The notes beneath the pieces were generated by a model that was not told the DNA's origin, did no database searches, and worked only from the letters and a program-made list of their open reading frames with translations. A program made the translations under genes and the position numbers. A stretch of DNA of 64,000 nucleotides from Austropuccinia psidii (taxonomy: Eukaryota; Basidiomycota; Pucciniomycetes; Pucciniales; Sphaerophragmiaceae): positions 82,043,785 to 82,107,784 of the forward strand of contig JALGQZ010000002.1 in NCBI GenBank assembly GCA_023105745.1, read 5' to 3'. Positions 24,718-37,675 of the stretch are shown in pieces. How positions within the stretch are numbered: position 1 is the stretch's first letter; each line of letters opens with the position of its first letter.

Positions 24718-26743
24718 TGTGAGCCTTTGAGATATTACCACATATCCAATAAGGTCACAAAAAAGATTAATAATAATTATACCTTTAATATAATTATATT
24801 AAAATTAATTAGAATAATTATACACTAAAAATAATTACTCAAATATACAAAAAATACCATAAATTGGTACTAAAATTGGTTTAACTTAAAAACCAATGAA
24901 TGAACATGTGAAATAAATTATACCATTGGATTCCCCATGGAGAAATACACATATACCACTTTTATGGCATATCTGTAAAGTCAATATTTAAGGAATTATA
25001 AGGTATAATACCTTATAAAAATCATAAAACCTTATTTATCTCAAAGACTAATGAAACAACATGTGAAATAAATTGTACCAGTGGATTCCTCACAAAAATC
25101 CACATATAAAACAATTAATAAGCTAATTCCCAAAATCAATACTTAAGGAATTATCCTGAATATATGCACTTTTTTGGTCAACGCATATATTCAGTGATCA
25201 TAGCTAATATCTTCTAAACTATACATGCTAGAATGATGAACCAAAAATAAAGTTACCACGTAATTACTGTAAGAACACAGATATGAACTTTATTTTGCAA
25301 ATTATAAACAAGGTTAAGACTTATGAGGAAATATTGATAAAAATCAACAGAGCTGTTGACCACTTTGTTGTGAAAGTAGTCCAAACTTAAAAAAAGTATA
25401 CAGTTGGATTCTACTAGTTTATTCGAGAAGAATGACGTAATTTTTATTGTTAAATTCAGGGTATAACCCCCTGAAATCAAGGTTTGAAGTTTAAAATATT
25501 GAATTTCGACAGAAAAGATGAGTTACAAGAAAAATCATCAAAATTAGAGTTTTGATGATGTAATGAAAAGCTCTTGGCAGCATAATAAGGTTATGTCAGG
25601 CTATCAGAATTCACTCTCTGAATTGCTGTAGCGTGAAAACCTTAAACGTTATTGAGGATCAAAGTTTGAGCTTAAATTGAGCTGTTATGATCACATACTG
25701 TAACCTTAAATTAAGTTTAACAGTCTTAATAGTGATAAAATTGGTGAATACTATTAGTTTATGATTAAAACTAATAAAATCCACGAAATTTGGGGTTCTG
25801 CCAAGCCTCTGATGTCATCAAACTTAGAGTTATAGTGATAACTCTAAATAATGGTGTAATAATGATGTAATATGGTTTGATCATGATGTAATCACCCTCA
25901 AACCTTAAAATATTGATCAATTCCAGTGGATATGATCAGTACACGTCTACTAGAAGCCTGTTGGACTCTAGGAGGGAGGTATTTACTATAAATAGAGCTC
26001 TTTTTACTCTATTTTCCCCTCAGACGCATCAAAAACATTAAATCAATTAAATCAAAGGTAATTTCTTTATTCTTTATATATAAAACTGTTATATTATTAA
26101 AGACCAAAGACCACCTTGCTATAATCATCTATTTTGACGTGATTAAATTATTTATTTAATTGTTTTTGTTAAAAATCTCTCTAAAAACTCATTTCCACGT
26201 AAAATCAAGAAATTTAGTAATTTTCTTTATTTTTTATTGTAAATACAATTTGAAAAGATTGTATTATATTCTTTTGGCGTAAAATATCTCAAAATTATTA
26301 TTTTAAGTGTTAAAAGTAGGTTATTTCATCTTATTATAATAATTTCTCTCTTATTATTACTCTTAATAATTCTTAATTAATATAAATAGTATTTATATTA
26401 ATATATAACTTTAATATTAGTAATATTATTGTTATTAATTGTTTTTTATTTATAAAAAACAGTTTTTTACGCCTTTATTATTTGTTGGTAACAATAATAA
26501 AGAGCTTTATAATATATTAATTATTTTATATTAATATATTATTTATAATATTATAATTTCATATAATATTAATTTATATTATTATATTTATTTAATAATA
26601 TAATATTTTTACGCCATAATAATAATATTTCTTTATTATTATTATTATTTTAATCTTATTTACTTTAATTATAAGGACATTCAGAGTACAATAAGTAATA
26701 AATTAGTAATTTTTTACTTATTGTTTCATAGTCAAACCTTACA
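24718..26743 (+). repeat. 3' LTR of element 4 (LTR4, 2026 bp)
   Basis: Same ends as the 5' LTR. It is longer mainly because of a ~20-bp insertion near 26337 that duplicates adjacent AT-rich sequence. TATAAATA is at 25987. Confidence 0.95.
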
Positions 26744-26892
26744 AATTCCTCAGTAAAAAGTTTGAATTGTGTGCTTTACATACTTGAAAAGTATAAGTGA
26801 AGAGGTTGGACAGTGGATTATACCCCCCCCAATAGCTTGGGGGTATACTACAAAGAAAAATTGTGGTACAATTTTTTTTTGGTGGTAGGGAA
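26744..26892 (+). other. Resumed 3' end of element 3 with its purine tract
   Basis: Begins with AATTC, the right copy of the element 4 target duplication, and continues the element 3 sequence interrupted at 16057. It contains a T/C-rich palindromic stretch (TATACCCCCCC ... GGGGGTATA) and ends TTTTTTTTGGTGGTAGGGAA before the 3' LTR. Confidence 0.85.
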
Positions 26893-29064
26893 TGTGAGCC
26901 TGTGAGGTATGTATAACATACCCATAAGGCCACAAATGATTTTACAGACAGTTAATTTTGTCTTAAACAGACTTTTTAGTTGAATTTAAAATAAAAAATA
27001 ACAAAAAATAAGTATAACTTTTTTTTGGATAAACAAAGTTATAATTATTATGTCATTTTTGGATTCTACACCAAAAATAACCTAGGGTACACCCATAGGG
27101 TGTTATACCCAAAAACACTTATTTCTTGTGTTATTGGAAGATTTAAGAATCTCACAGTACTAATGTAGCTTTTTTAACATTTTTTAAAATTGTTAAATTT
27201 AAGCTTAATTAAGCTTAAATTCAAAGTTACATAAGGTTTATGCAACTTTACCAAAATTTTAGTTAAAATTGAGGTGTTGTGTATATTTACTGAATTGGCT
27301 AAGGATTTGCCATACAGAATGTAAATCCTGCGTGAGATCAATTTAAAAGGGTTTAAAGCCATGGTATGGCTTTAAATAAATAAAAGGGCAAAATCCACGC
27401 AAAAAGGTGGGACAAAGGAAAAAGACCAAATAGAGCTGGGGTACCCAACTTTTTGGATCTGCAAGGACTCAATTAAGGTTGTCCACCTGTATTGGAGGAT
27501 TTTCAACCTTATTTAAACTTTAAGATTAGACTTTGATCCAACCTTAAGGTTTAAACTGGTTTTATCCCAATTTGGACAGGAATTTCAAGCTGCCAAAGGG
27601 TAAATCCCAATATGCAGGCTTGAAATCAAGGTTTTAAGAACTGTCAGAGCTTAATTAAGCTTAAAACTTTAAAGTTTCAAGCATTAAAACCTTATCAAAA
27701 CTTAAGGTTTGGTGTGTATTGCTATTTTACGTGGAAAAATAGCAATAACTTCAAAAATTCATTAAAAATCCAATTCTTAATTGATTTGCTTGAAAATTTC
27801 ACACAACTTAAAATTTAATATTATCAATATATAAATTAAATTTTAAGTATTTTTTATAAATACATTTCCTGGGTAATTAGCCTGGAAATTTACTCTTTTA
27901 ATTAAGCTTGAAGAAAATTATGATTTCTTTAAAAATTAATTAAAAATTGAGTTTAAAAGATTTCTGCTTGAAACTCTAATTTTAAGTTGTTCATGTGATG
28001 AACTTTAATATAAATAAACTTATTTTATATTGAAACTTAAAATAATTAAACTAAATGAGGATTAAAGTTACTTGGAGTTAAGAATAACACTGGTAACTTT
28101 AAATTGGAAGTAAAAATAAGTTGCCTTAAGTTAAGAACTCTATTTTTAAGCATGGTTTTTCAGTTTTGACCTGAGCACGCCCTCTACATTCATTATGAAT
28201 CATGAGAGCTGCCCTGAAGACATAAAAAGAGTCTTTTCATCACTGTTTTTGTCCATCATTCATTATCAATCCAATCATATTAGAAATTTAAACAGGTAAA
28301 GTTTTATTAAATATAAAATCTTATTATTAAAAGTAATTCTTAAGTTATTTTTATTCTTTATTTATTGAAATTAAGGAATTGAAGTCATAGAATTTAGATT
28401 ATTGTTGTAATCACCAATAATATATTTTATTATATAAAATTATCATTTTAAATATCTTTTAAAATCCACAAATTCCTCTCTAAAACTCTTAAATCATAAT
28501 TTATATTATTAAAAGTTGTTTTATCTTTAAATTTATTGATTTTTGACGTGTTTTTAACTTATAATTATTATTTAATATTATAACTGTTGTATTTTGACTT
28601 ATTGTATTAAATAAATCTCATAAGTAAGTTTTCTTTAGAATTCTATATTTTTTTTATCTAGTATTAGTTTTTCTTATACAGAATTTTTATTCTAAAAGAA
28701 TTATTTCTGCACAGTGTGTGTTTAATTCTTTTTATAAATAATATTTATATTATTTATAAGTGGTTAATATTCATATTTTCCACGTGTAATTGTCTCATTA
28801 AGAGCTTTACACTTCTTATTGTTATAACTGTCAGTGACTATAACAATAATAGAATAATTATAATTTATTATAATTATTATTTTTTTTTATTATTATATTA
28901 TTATAATAATAATTAAATTTATTTTTTTATATATAATTATTTTTAATAATTATATTTAAATTTGTGGTTATAATATTTTATTATATTATATTTTTCTACT
29001 GAGGACAGTCATAGTACTCTTGATATTGCTACTATTATCAAGAGTTTCATAGACAAACCTTACA
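26893..29064 (+). repeat. 3' LTR of element 3 (LTR3)
   Basis: Starts TGTGAGCCTG, ends ACAAACCTTACA, and is followed by ATTAC (29065-29069), the right target duplication. Near-identical to 7412-9582. Confidence 0.95.
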
Positions 29065-30305
29065 ATTACTATAATAAGAGCTACAAGAATTAAAGTTATA
29101 ATTATACCTTATTATTACCCAAGAGTAAAACTGTTTTTGACAGTTTACTACTTAGGGTATTCAAGAGCAGGATGCGGAAACAATTCTGGCTGTGAAAAGC
29201 CTCCTTTTTATCCTGAAATGGGGTGGAAAGGGTGCTAGACCTTTCCACATAGAGGAAGTGAAGATTTTTTCACTCTCTGAGACAGGCTTGTGGTTCTCAA
29301 AGACCTGTATGGCCTGTATTGGGCTCAGATGTGGCTTTGTAACCACATCTGGCCAGTTTTTCCCAATACAGGGTGGAAATTTTCATCTGGGGACCTCACA
29401 GCCTGATTCTGACGTGTATGGCGCATAGAATGCTGTACAGAAACTTTATGGGACCCCAGTATTGACCGACATATGAGGTATTGAAGTAAAAACAAGCTTT
29501 GATGTCTATTTGACACCTCACATTCATGATTATGGGACATTATCCCATGGTAAGGCTGTATGGGTCAGAATGTGGGATTTTGACCTTAAAACAGCTGTAA
29601 CTTTGTCAGTTCTTGAGATATCAAGCTCAAAAGTAAATAAGTGTGTAGCCCTGTATGTGCTCTACACAATGGTACCTTATTTGATATGGCTATCATTGAA
29701 TATGGCAAAGTTATGCCATGTACAAGATTTTTGTACATATGCGTGGTTTAGGCAAAAAGCTGTATTGGGCTTGTTTGCCCCATAACTTCTGCTATAGTTG
29801 AGATATGAGGAAATGGATGACACCATCAGATAGCGCTGATTGTTCTCTTTCCAAAAAGACCCCACTTTAGGTATCTCACACTAAAACTGCAAAAGTTAGA
29901 TGAGAGGTGAATGTTTTGTTCACCCTTATTTTTCCTGAATTTGGCCATAACTCAAGTAATTTTGGTGCTTGCTCAGTTTGGCTAGTACCATTGGATAGCC
30001 CTGGCTTAGAGCTTCATTTTGAGTACCCATTTGATGGGGTTAGGCCTCTCCTTCTGTATTTTAGATGAGAGGTGAAAATTAAGGTTTATGCTCAGCAACA
30101 ACTTTGAGCAGGAATAGCTTTGTTATTTCTTGTCCTATGGTGATGGGACTTATATTTTCAGAAAGGGGATAGTTTCCTCTTTCTCTTGATACCTTTTGAG
30201 CTGATTTGGCTCAGCTCTATGTTTTGGTGGTATCTTGGCTATACCATTGGTTTATGGTATTTTGGCTGTCATGCTTGTAATCTGGTTTTGAGTCACAGCC
30301 TGACA
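29065..30305 (-). repeat. LTR A of element 2, outer main part
   Basis: Continuation of the LTR interrupted at 7411. On the minus strand it begins TGTCAGGCTG at 30305, and together with 7209-7411 gives ~1.43 kb, close to the intact plus-strand copy at 45937-47354 (1.42 kb). The family's ends form an inverted repeat, TGTCAGGCTG and CAGCCTGACA. Confidence 0.85.
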
Positions 30306-31340
30306 TTAATTGTCACCTCTCATCTAAAATCCAGAGAGAGAGACTGAACCCCATAAATTGGGTATTCCAATTGAAGCTCTCAGTTAATCAGGGCTATCTG
30401 ATGGTTCCATCTATTTGTCCATAGCTCATTTAGAACAAAGGTTTAGGAGAAAACAAGTTCCATACAGGATTTCAGAGAAATCCATATTAGCATAATGTAA
30501 ATTGAACATGGAATAACTTGGCCATATTTAATGTTATCCATACTAAATAAGGTAAAATTGTGTAGACATCATCCAGGGATATACAATCAAAAAAAATTGA
30601 GCTTGATATCTTGAAAGCTGACAGGGTTATGGCAGTTTTAAGGCTAAACTCCCACAGTTGGGCCAATACCTCTTTACTGTGGGATACTTTCCTATGTCCA
30701 TGAATATGAGGTGTCAATTAGACAAAGGAGCCTTTGTATCCTTCAATACCTAATATATTGTTAAACATAGGGGTCCCACACAGGTTCTTTACAGAATTCT
30801 ACATGTCATAAACATCAGATGAGGGCTGTGTGGTCCCCAGATGACAAATTTCCTCCTGTATTGGTGAAAACTCCCAAGGTGTGGCTTTTGTGGTTTCACA
30901 ACCACATCTGAGCCCAATTCAAGCTATACAGGCTTTGTGAAAATCACAATCCAGTCCTTGGAAAAGTAAAATCTTCACTTCCTCAATGTAAACTGGTCTA
31001 GAAAACCTTTTCACCCATTTTTATGATAAAAAGGGACCTTTGTCTTCCCAAAAGAGAAATCCTCATACTTTTCTTAAGTTCCTATTTAGTACAACTTTCA
31101 AAAACAATTATTATCTTGTTAAATAAACAGCTGTAATTATAACTTCAATTATTTTAGTATTTTATTATAATAAACCAATTGATGAAGCTGCATCTAGGGA
31201 TTTCAATAGCACTCACCACCACTATTTCCCCATATTAAAGCCCTGAAAAGATTTTATAAACCCTTTATTTTACCATGTCAAAGTCATAGTTTGAGGTTTT
31301 CATATCATTCTTGTAACTCTATCATAGACTCAGCCTGACA
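30306..31340 (+). repeat. Second LTR A copy, plus orientation, 5'-truncated
   Basis: About 1.03 kb matching the last three quarters of LTR A (compare 46165-47354) and ending CAGCCTGACA. Its 5' part is missing because element 2 inserted there in the opposite orientation; the rest should lie beyond the left window edge. Its right end abuts the protease region of element 5, without a PBS, so it looks like a solo LTR inserted in element 5. Confidence 0.75.
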
Positions 31341-34300
31341 AATGCAAGTAATAATATGTACCCTTTGAGCATATTAGACACTAACCTGATATTTACACAC
31401 CCTCCAGGAAATGTGAGAATTAAAACAAAAATAGTATTTATGGAAAATTTTAATTCTCAACATATCATTATTTGAAATGACTACTTAAATATTTATTGTA
31501 TTGAAAACAATAACCATGAAGACAAATATTTTACTATTGGAGAAAACAAAAGACAAAAATTTTACTTGTAGAATATTACCAAAGAAATATCAATATTATC
31601 TTCAAATAAGGATATAAATAAAAAGAATTTTGTCTTAGACCTACTTAGTGAGGCAAAAATTAGTCCGAAATTATCATCAAAAATCAAACAAGAGCTTATT
31701 GATGTGTTCTATATATACAAGGATTCATTTGCTTCATATAACAAACCATTAGGTGCTATTAGGTGGTATGAAGTTGATATTACTCTTAATATTGACAGAC
31801 CATACCCTGAAGTACTTAGAAGACCAGTTGGCCCAGAAAGCCCCAGAGCTAGAAAATACTTGGAAAAAAAGATCCAATATTTGTTGCAACTTTGTGTACT
31901 AAGAGAAGTAGGCCATAATGAACAAGTTGAAGTTACAACTCCTGTCATTATTTATTGGAATAATTATAAATCAAGGTTGGTTGGAGATTTTGGAGCATTA
32001 AATACCTACACAGTTCGAGATAGGTACCCAATTATCTAAAGCCAAGTAAATAACCTCAATAGATTCATTGAAAGACTTTCATCAGAATTTCTTGAATCCT
32101 AAATCCAAGGAATTACTTATAAGTAGAACTCACTGCGGCATTTATGAGTATTTTAAAATGACCTGCAGGGTTAAAAATGTTCCATCTCATTATCAAAGAA
32201 CAAATAATAGCATCTTCCCTACAAAGTTGTCTGAAGGGGGGCTCATTATTTATATAATTAAAATAATTATATGTTCAGACTCACATTCTTTGCAGCTTGA
32301 AAGAGTTGAAATAATACTGGAAAAAGCTGCAGAATTTAATATGAAAATTTCACTTAAGAAATGCAATTTTGGTTTTGAAGAACTTGAGGCACTTGGACAT
32401 GTAGTTTGAAGATTAAGATTTAGTATTGACAAAAAATGAAGTAGCATTAGTCTTAATTAAGCCAATACCTCAAAAGAAAAAAAGAAATTATTTCTTTTCT
32501 TGAATTTTCTGGTTACTATATGCAGAATCTGAAGGATTTTAAAATTCTAGTCAAATCACTTTACAGAATCTTTTCTCAACAGGCAGTATTTTAGATAACA
32601 CAAGAGAGAATCAAAGAATATGATAATATAAAGAGATCTCCCACAGAAGATCCTTTAGTTCTTATTTGTGACTGGAATATATTTTTAAAGTTGTACATTG
32701 ACACATGTGGATATGGATTAGGAGCTTCCCTACATAAATTTCAAACCAACAGAAAACAAGTGTGTTATATTTCAATACAAATCTAATCAACAGAATCAAG
32801 ATATGGTTCAAGCCAAATGAAATGCTTATTTTTGGTATGTGCACTTGAAAAACTACACTATTATCTTGATGGAAGTGCTTTTTAAGTGATAACAGACTGT
32901 AATGTAGTAAAATCACTTCTGAGCATCAAAACCAAACAGGAACATGTTTAGATGTCAAATATCCATTCAATAATATAGAGAAAACATGACTATAGTTCAT
33001 AAATAAGTAAATATAAAGAAGAATTCTGATGTAATTAGCATGTGGGAGTTAGCAAATACCCCTGATAATGCATCTTATGTTCCTTTAAAAGAAGAATCAC
33101 AAATTCCAGGTGAAGGCATTAACATAACTGATTTTGGGGCTGAATACCTTGAAGAAGTCAGAGAGACATACAAACAAAAAACAAATTTCCATATCTTGAC
33201 ATCCTTAATCAACAAAGACTGCAAAGAAACAGCTTTGGTTAATTCACTGGATTAAATATGGAAAAATTCCTATTTTGAAAAAAGATTTGACTTTTTTGAA
33301 GGAATAATCTATCACAGAACTAAACATTCTTGTTTAATGACATTATTAAGTAGATTTCTTATCAACACTATTCTTTATTAATTTAATGATAGCATCTATT
33401 CTGGACACATATAAGAGGACAGGAGAGCTTAGAAAGTCAAGAACTGTGCATGGTTTCCATCTTGAAGAAAAGAAACCATTGAGTATTTTCATATTTGTGA
33501 TAGATGATAAAATTCTAACAGGAGTACAGGTAAGGATTGTGGACTTAACATTCATATTCAAAAACCAAAATCCTCTTGGGAAGTTGTTCAAATTCTTTGG
33601 GTCACAGCACTTCCTCAAAGTGGTTACAAAAGTTATAATTCTTCTTTAGTCATTTTAGACAGATATAGCAAAACTCCCATATTCTTACCATTTCATAAAG
33701 ATGACACTTCTATAGATACAGCTCTTCTTCTATTTAATAGATTTATTTCTCATACAGGTTTATTTAAGAATATAATAAGAAATAAAGACCCTAAGTTAAT
33801 ATCTGAGCTTTGGACCAATCTTCATAGATTTTTTGGGACCAATTTATCATTTTCTACAGTATACCATCTTCAGACTGATGGGCTGGCAGAGAGAATTATT
33901 CAAACCTTAAAGGACATTATCATGAGATTCTGTGCCTATGGTTTATAATTTAAGGACTCAGATGGCTTTACTCATGACTGTTTCACTTTGATACCTGCAT
34001 TAGAAAGGGAATATAAGACATCTTTTCATGCTTCTGCAGGTCAAACTCCTGCTATTATAGAAAAAGTATGAAATCCAAGACTCCAAGAAGACACACTGAG
34101 GAAAGACTTTATTGAAATTCATCCTACATCTTCCAACATCAAGATTATGCTTCATAAAGTGAAAAATCATTCAAGACAGAAGTAGGACAAGAGTCAAAAA
34201 GTACTATATTTTAAAGTAGGGGACTTAGTTCTACTTTCAAGCTTGAATTTCAATAATATCAAAGTCCCAAAGAAACTCAAAGATTATTATTTATGAATTT

Positions 34301-34646
34301 TTGTTATTTTTTCCTTAAATTGAGCCAATGGGATTGAGTGGGGAATTGGAAAAAAAGCAGCCCACCTTCCCAGTAATCTTGATAAAATCTTATCAGCCAG
34401 ATGATAAAGAATTGTTTCATTTAAGTAATCCAAATCCTTTAACTTTACCACCAGTGGAACAGAATGAAGACAAAAAAAGATAAAGGAAATCAGAAAAGAA
34501 AGGAGACTTAGGGGTAAAAATTAAAGATTAAATTTGTCAGATATAGAAATCCAGTACATGAAGATGAATGGCTGGCAGAATCAGATATACCTGACTCAGA
34601 TAAACTCTTGAGAAGATTTAGACATGAAAGAAGGCCACAAGCCTGA
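31341..34646 (+). pseudogene. Element 5: decayed Ty3/gypsy pol (protease end to chromodomain)
   Basis: Old pol relic in the order protease end ([15 protein letters not shown]), reverse transcriptase ([18 protein letters not shown]), RNase H, integrase ([27 protein letters not shown]), then chromodomain (DEWLAESDIPD, KLLRRFRHERRP) to a TGA at ~34644. It is collinear with the element 3 polyprotein but has many stops and several frameshifts. The reverse transcriptase motif YIDD reads YIIK, so it is catalytically dead. Everything upstream of the protease is missing, replaced by the LTR A copy at 31340. It is the oldest layer in the left stack. Confidence 0.88.
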
Positions 34647-34791
34647 ATATGTCTATAAATGTGCTTTAAATTACTTGATCTGAGTAATGTAAAGAGGTTG
34701 GACAGTCAAAATTAATCTCCTTTGGGGCCTTTTTCTTCTTGCAATGATTGATAAATTTTGAAGTACAATTTTATGCTTTGATGGGAGAGAA
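34647..34791 (+). other. 3' untranslated stretch and purine tract of element 5
   Basis: Contains AAGAGGTTGGACAGT, also found before the LTRs of elements 3 and 4 in similar form, and ends with TGATGGGAGAGAA directly before TGTGATCC, a mutated LTR head. Confidence 0.65.
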
Positions 34792-35040
34792 TGTGATCCT
34801 TGAGGTTTATTTTTCATACTCATTTATTCCACAATTCATATTAAGATAAATTATGAACTATTCATAACCCATAAGTCATTCATATATCTAAAATTTATTA
34901 TTTTTTTGTTTAACAAAAGATGAATAATGTTTTTTTGTGGAAGTAAATCCATGTATTTAAAGCCAGATTTGGATTCTACACAAACATTCACCTAGCTATA
35001 TAGAGTGAATAAGCTTAAATTAATGCTATGAGTTTGTCAA
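34792..35040 (+). repeat. Degraded 3' LTR of element 5, first part
   Basis: Starts TGTGATCCTTGAGG and aligns loosely with LTR3, with shared TTTGGATTCTACAC about 180 bp in. It is broken near 35040 by a piece of LTR B; the right part resumes near 35690. Confidence 0.6.
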
Positions 35041-35690
35041 AGACATGAAGACACGCAGGGCATTACCAATCATTATTCAGTGAAAATCTTCCAACACTCA
35101 ATCAGCAAGGGGGTTTCATGGAAGAACCACCAAATACAGCTCAATATAGGCAAAACCCAAATACAGGTCCAAACACCTGTATTCAATACACCAATACAGT
35201 TTTACATCTCAAAGAAAGATTCCTTCAACATAAAGTCATGGTTTCTCAGCAGTCAAACTTCAGGCTGGCCTTTTTTCATATATACCAACCCCATTTCACC
35301 CACCTGAGGGGGGGGGTTCCCCAGTTAATAAAAATATTTAATTTATTATTAGTATTATTTTATTTCTAACTCAAAAAGTTATCATTTTATTAATTCTTAA
35401 GTCTGCCTTAGCTTTCCCTCACCTGTTCAGTAGAGTCCTTGTTTTCATCTTGTTATTAATCTTTTTCCCTTTTCTGAATAGGTTGAAACAGTGATTCAAG
35501 ATTATTTGTGGTTGGGACTTTATTATTTCTTTTGTTTTTATTTTATTTCCTTTAATTCTAATTACTCTATCATTAAGAATTATACATTTTATCTTTTTTT
35601 TTCTCTTATATTTTGATTATTCCTTTGAGACCTCTCATAAGTAATTCTTTACAATGAATTTTAAGAACTCTTCACTTATAAGATTTAATA
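35041..35690 (+). repeat. LTR B fragment inserted in the element 5 LTR
   Basis: About 600 bp resembling the 3' half of LTR B (57350-58290). It has clustered 'caatacag' words, a GGTTCCCCAGTTAAT landmark (compare GTTTTCCCCAGTTAAT at 57975) and GGTTGAAACAGTGATT (compare 58157). Strongly diverged; limits are approximate. Confidence 0.6.
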
Positions 35691-36546
35691 TAATAAAGTT
35701 TTTTTAATATATTTAAAAATAACTTTCAAAAATTAAAAAAATTATTTTTAAAATAAAAGATTATTGAAAAAAAATTTTTTTTTACTCATTTATTTCTTAA
35801 CATCAAAAAATTGATATATAATTATTTAAAATGATTTAATTAAAATAATTTTTATAATTTTATATTACAATAAATCATTTAATTAATAATTCAAATAGTA
35901 TTACTGTTTTTTGTTTTTTTTTAAATTTGATCAATATTAAACCTTTATGAGATTTTTTTTTTTTGTTGAATTAAAAGAGTTTTCCTCTTGCTTTTTTTTT
36001 TTTTTTTTTTTAAATTATCTTATTATTTAAGTAAGTATTAATTAATTCTTTTTTTTCTTAAATGTTTTAAATCTTTTTAAAATCAATCAAAAAAAATATA
36101 TAAAATTATGAAAAAAAAAAAATATTTTATTTAAAAAAAAAAAATAATTTTTTTAATTATTTTATTATTTTTATAAAAATAAATTTTTATCCTTTAAATT
36201 AATAATTAAATCTTTTAAATAATTTTTACTAATTCTTTTCAAGGTATTATTAAATTAATATTGAGTGTTTTAACTTAATTCTTAAAGATTTTCTTTAGTA
36301 ATAGTTTTCTTAAATAATTATTTTTATAGTTTTATTATTAATAATTCTTTTAATTGATTCTAGTAAACAATTACTGCTTAATGTTATAATAATTAGTAGT
36401 ATATAACAAGTAAAAAAAATAATTAAGTAATTAATTCTTTAATTGTGGTTATAATAAATTTATTTATTATATTTCATAAGAATAATCATATTACTCTTAA
36501 TTTTAATATTAATATTATTAAGAGTTTTATAAAAAAACATCTTATA
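35691..36546 (+). repeat. Degraded 3' LTR of element 5, second part
   Basis: Very AT-rich with long T and A runs. It ends TTTTATAAAAAAACATCTTATA, aligning with the AGTTTCATAGACAAACCTTACA end of LTR3. The TATTATTAAGAG context just before is also shared. Confidence 0.5.
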
Positions 36547-37675
36547 AGGAATAACATATACATATATATTTAGACTTTAAAAAAAAAAAAAAATATTATA
36601 TCAAATATTCTCAGAAAAGCAAAGAAACTGATTTTTTTTTACTAGTTTTTTTCTTTTAATATTTGTTTTTAAGTAAAATAAATCAATAACAAAAAAGAAT
36701 AAAAATAAAAACTAATTTAAATGTAAAAAAAAAAATTAAACTTAAAATTAAATAAATTTTAATTATTATAAACTAATAATTTGATTCTTTATTAAATTTT
36801 TTTTCAAAGAAAAAGATAGCACTTTATTTTTTAAACAACTGAAATATTTATCTTTTTTTATTGTTATTTATATTTGAAGAGTATATAGTATTTTGATTCT
36901 TTTTATTAATTTCAAAAATATGTAAACACTCTACTCTCTATTCAAGAAAGGTTTGATTATTTATCCTTTAAAATAGTTGAACTAAGATAAATAGATAAAA
37001 CTTCGCCCCAGAGAGTCAACACTTTTAATTTGTGAAATGTGTGCGATAAAAGAAATATTTGGATCAGCTGCAGAGTTATATGCTCAGTAGTAGTTTTATA
37101 GATCCATTTCATAAGGAATTGATACCTTCATCACTTACATCTGAAACCTGCTGTGGAGGCTTTTAGGGTGCCCTCATCACTAAACATTGTGAGTGAGAGC
37201 ACTGCTTATAATCTTAGGGATCATCCAAGAGAAACCTTACAAATCAAATTCCTAAAACCATGCAATAAATTTCATTTATTAACAAGGACAGTCATAGTGG
37301 CTCGAGTTGAACAATCACGGTGTTAAAAAGCAATTATGAACCAGTCACGCAAGTAAATGATGATTGCTATACTGTCAACTACAGACTAAAATCTACGGTA
37401 CCATAAGGAAAAAAGGAAAAAATACTCCCAAGTCAACTAGTTTGCTCCAGTTTTAAAAAAGAATTCCATCATGTTTAAAAAAATGGTATAATGTGGGTTA
37501 AAAAAAACCTTTTTCAACGGCAACTTCAAAACAGCATTCCTGTTTTTTGGCTTGATAATCTGCTTTTAAATTTGTAATCAAATCGACTTTTTACAATTCC
37601 ACTTAGCGGAAAAACAAAAACGTTTCTATTTTAAGATTCAAAAAAAAAAACTATAAAACGATTTTAAAACCATCA
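36547..37675 (+). other. Non-coding DNA between element 5 and the host gene
   Basis: No convincing gene. The first ~400 bp are A/T homopolymer-rich. Base composition becomes less extreme after ~36990. At 37284 the 14-mer AGGACAGTCATAGT also occurs in LTR3 (9522, 29004) and a CCTTACA lies at 37233, so a scrap of LTR may be embedded; too short to be sure. Confidence 0.4.

Larger units (their letters stand above)
16058..26743 (+). mobile_element. Element 4: complete Ty3/gypsy chromovirus nested in element 3 (10.7 kb)
   Basis: LTRs 16058-18064 and 24718-26743 flank PBS, ORF1 exons, a 1827-codon gag-pol frame, a broken chromodomain and a purine tract. A perfect target duplication AATTC is at 16053-16057 and 26744-26748. 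LTR identity is about 99% by eye apart from a ~20-bp insertion in the 3' LTR near 26337. It is the youngest dated insertion in the stack because it interrupts element 3. The same LTR family begins again at 63729, so several copies exist nearby. Confidence 0.96.
7412..29064 (+). mobile_element. Element 3: complete Ty3/gypsy chromovirus, ~10.96 kb without its nested passenger
   Basis: LTRs of 2171 bp (7412-9582) and 2172 bp (26893-29064) flank a PBS, ORF1 exons, a 1833-codon gag-pol frame and a purine-rich pre-LTR tract. A perfect 5-bp target duplication, ATTAC, lies at 7407-7411 and 29065-29069. The element is split near its 3' end by element 4 (16058-26743). The LTRs differ by roughly 1-2% by eye (scattered substitutions and single-base indels), so insertion is fairly recent. 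The host site is the 5' LTR of minus-strand element 2. A stop now separates the polyprotein from its chromodomain. Confidence 0.95.

Noticed and set aside
31704..32409. Element 5 frames as a live reverse transcriptase
   Set aside because: YIDD is YIIK, and several stops and shifts interrupt the domain.
37226..37300. Possible LTR scrap sharing AGGACAGTCATAGT with LTR3
   Set aside because: A 14-base match plus CCTTACA in the wrong order is too little to call a repeat.
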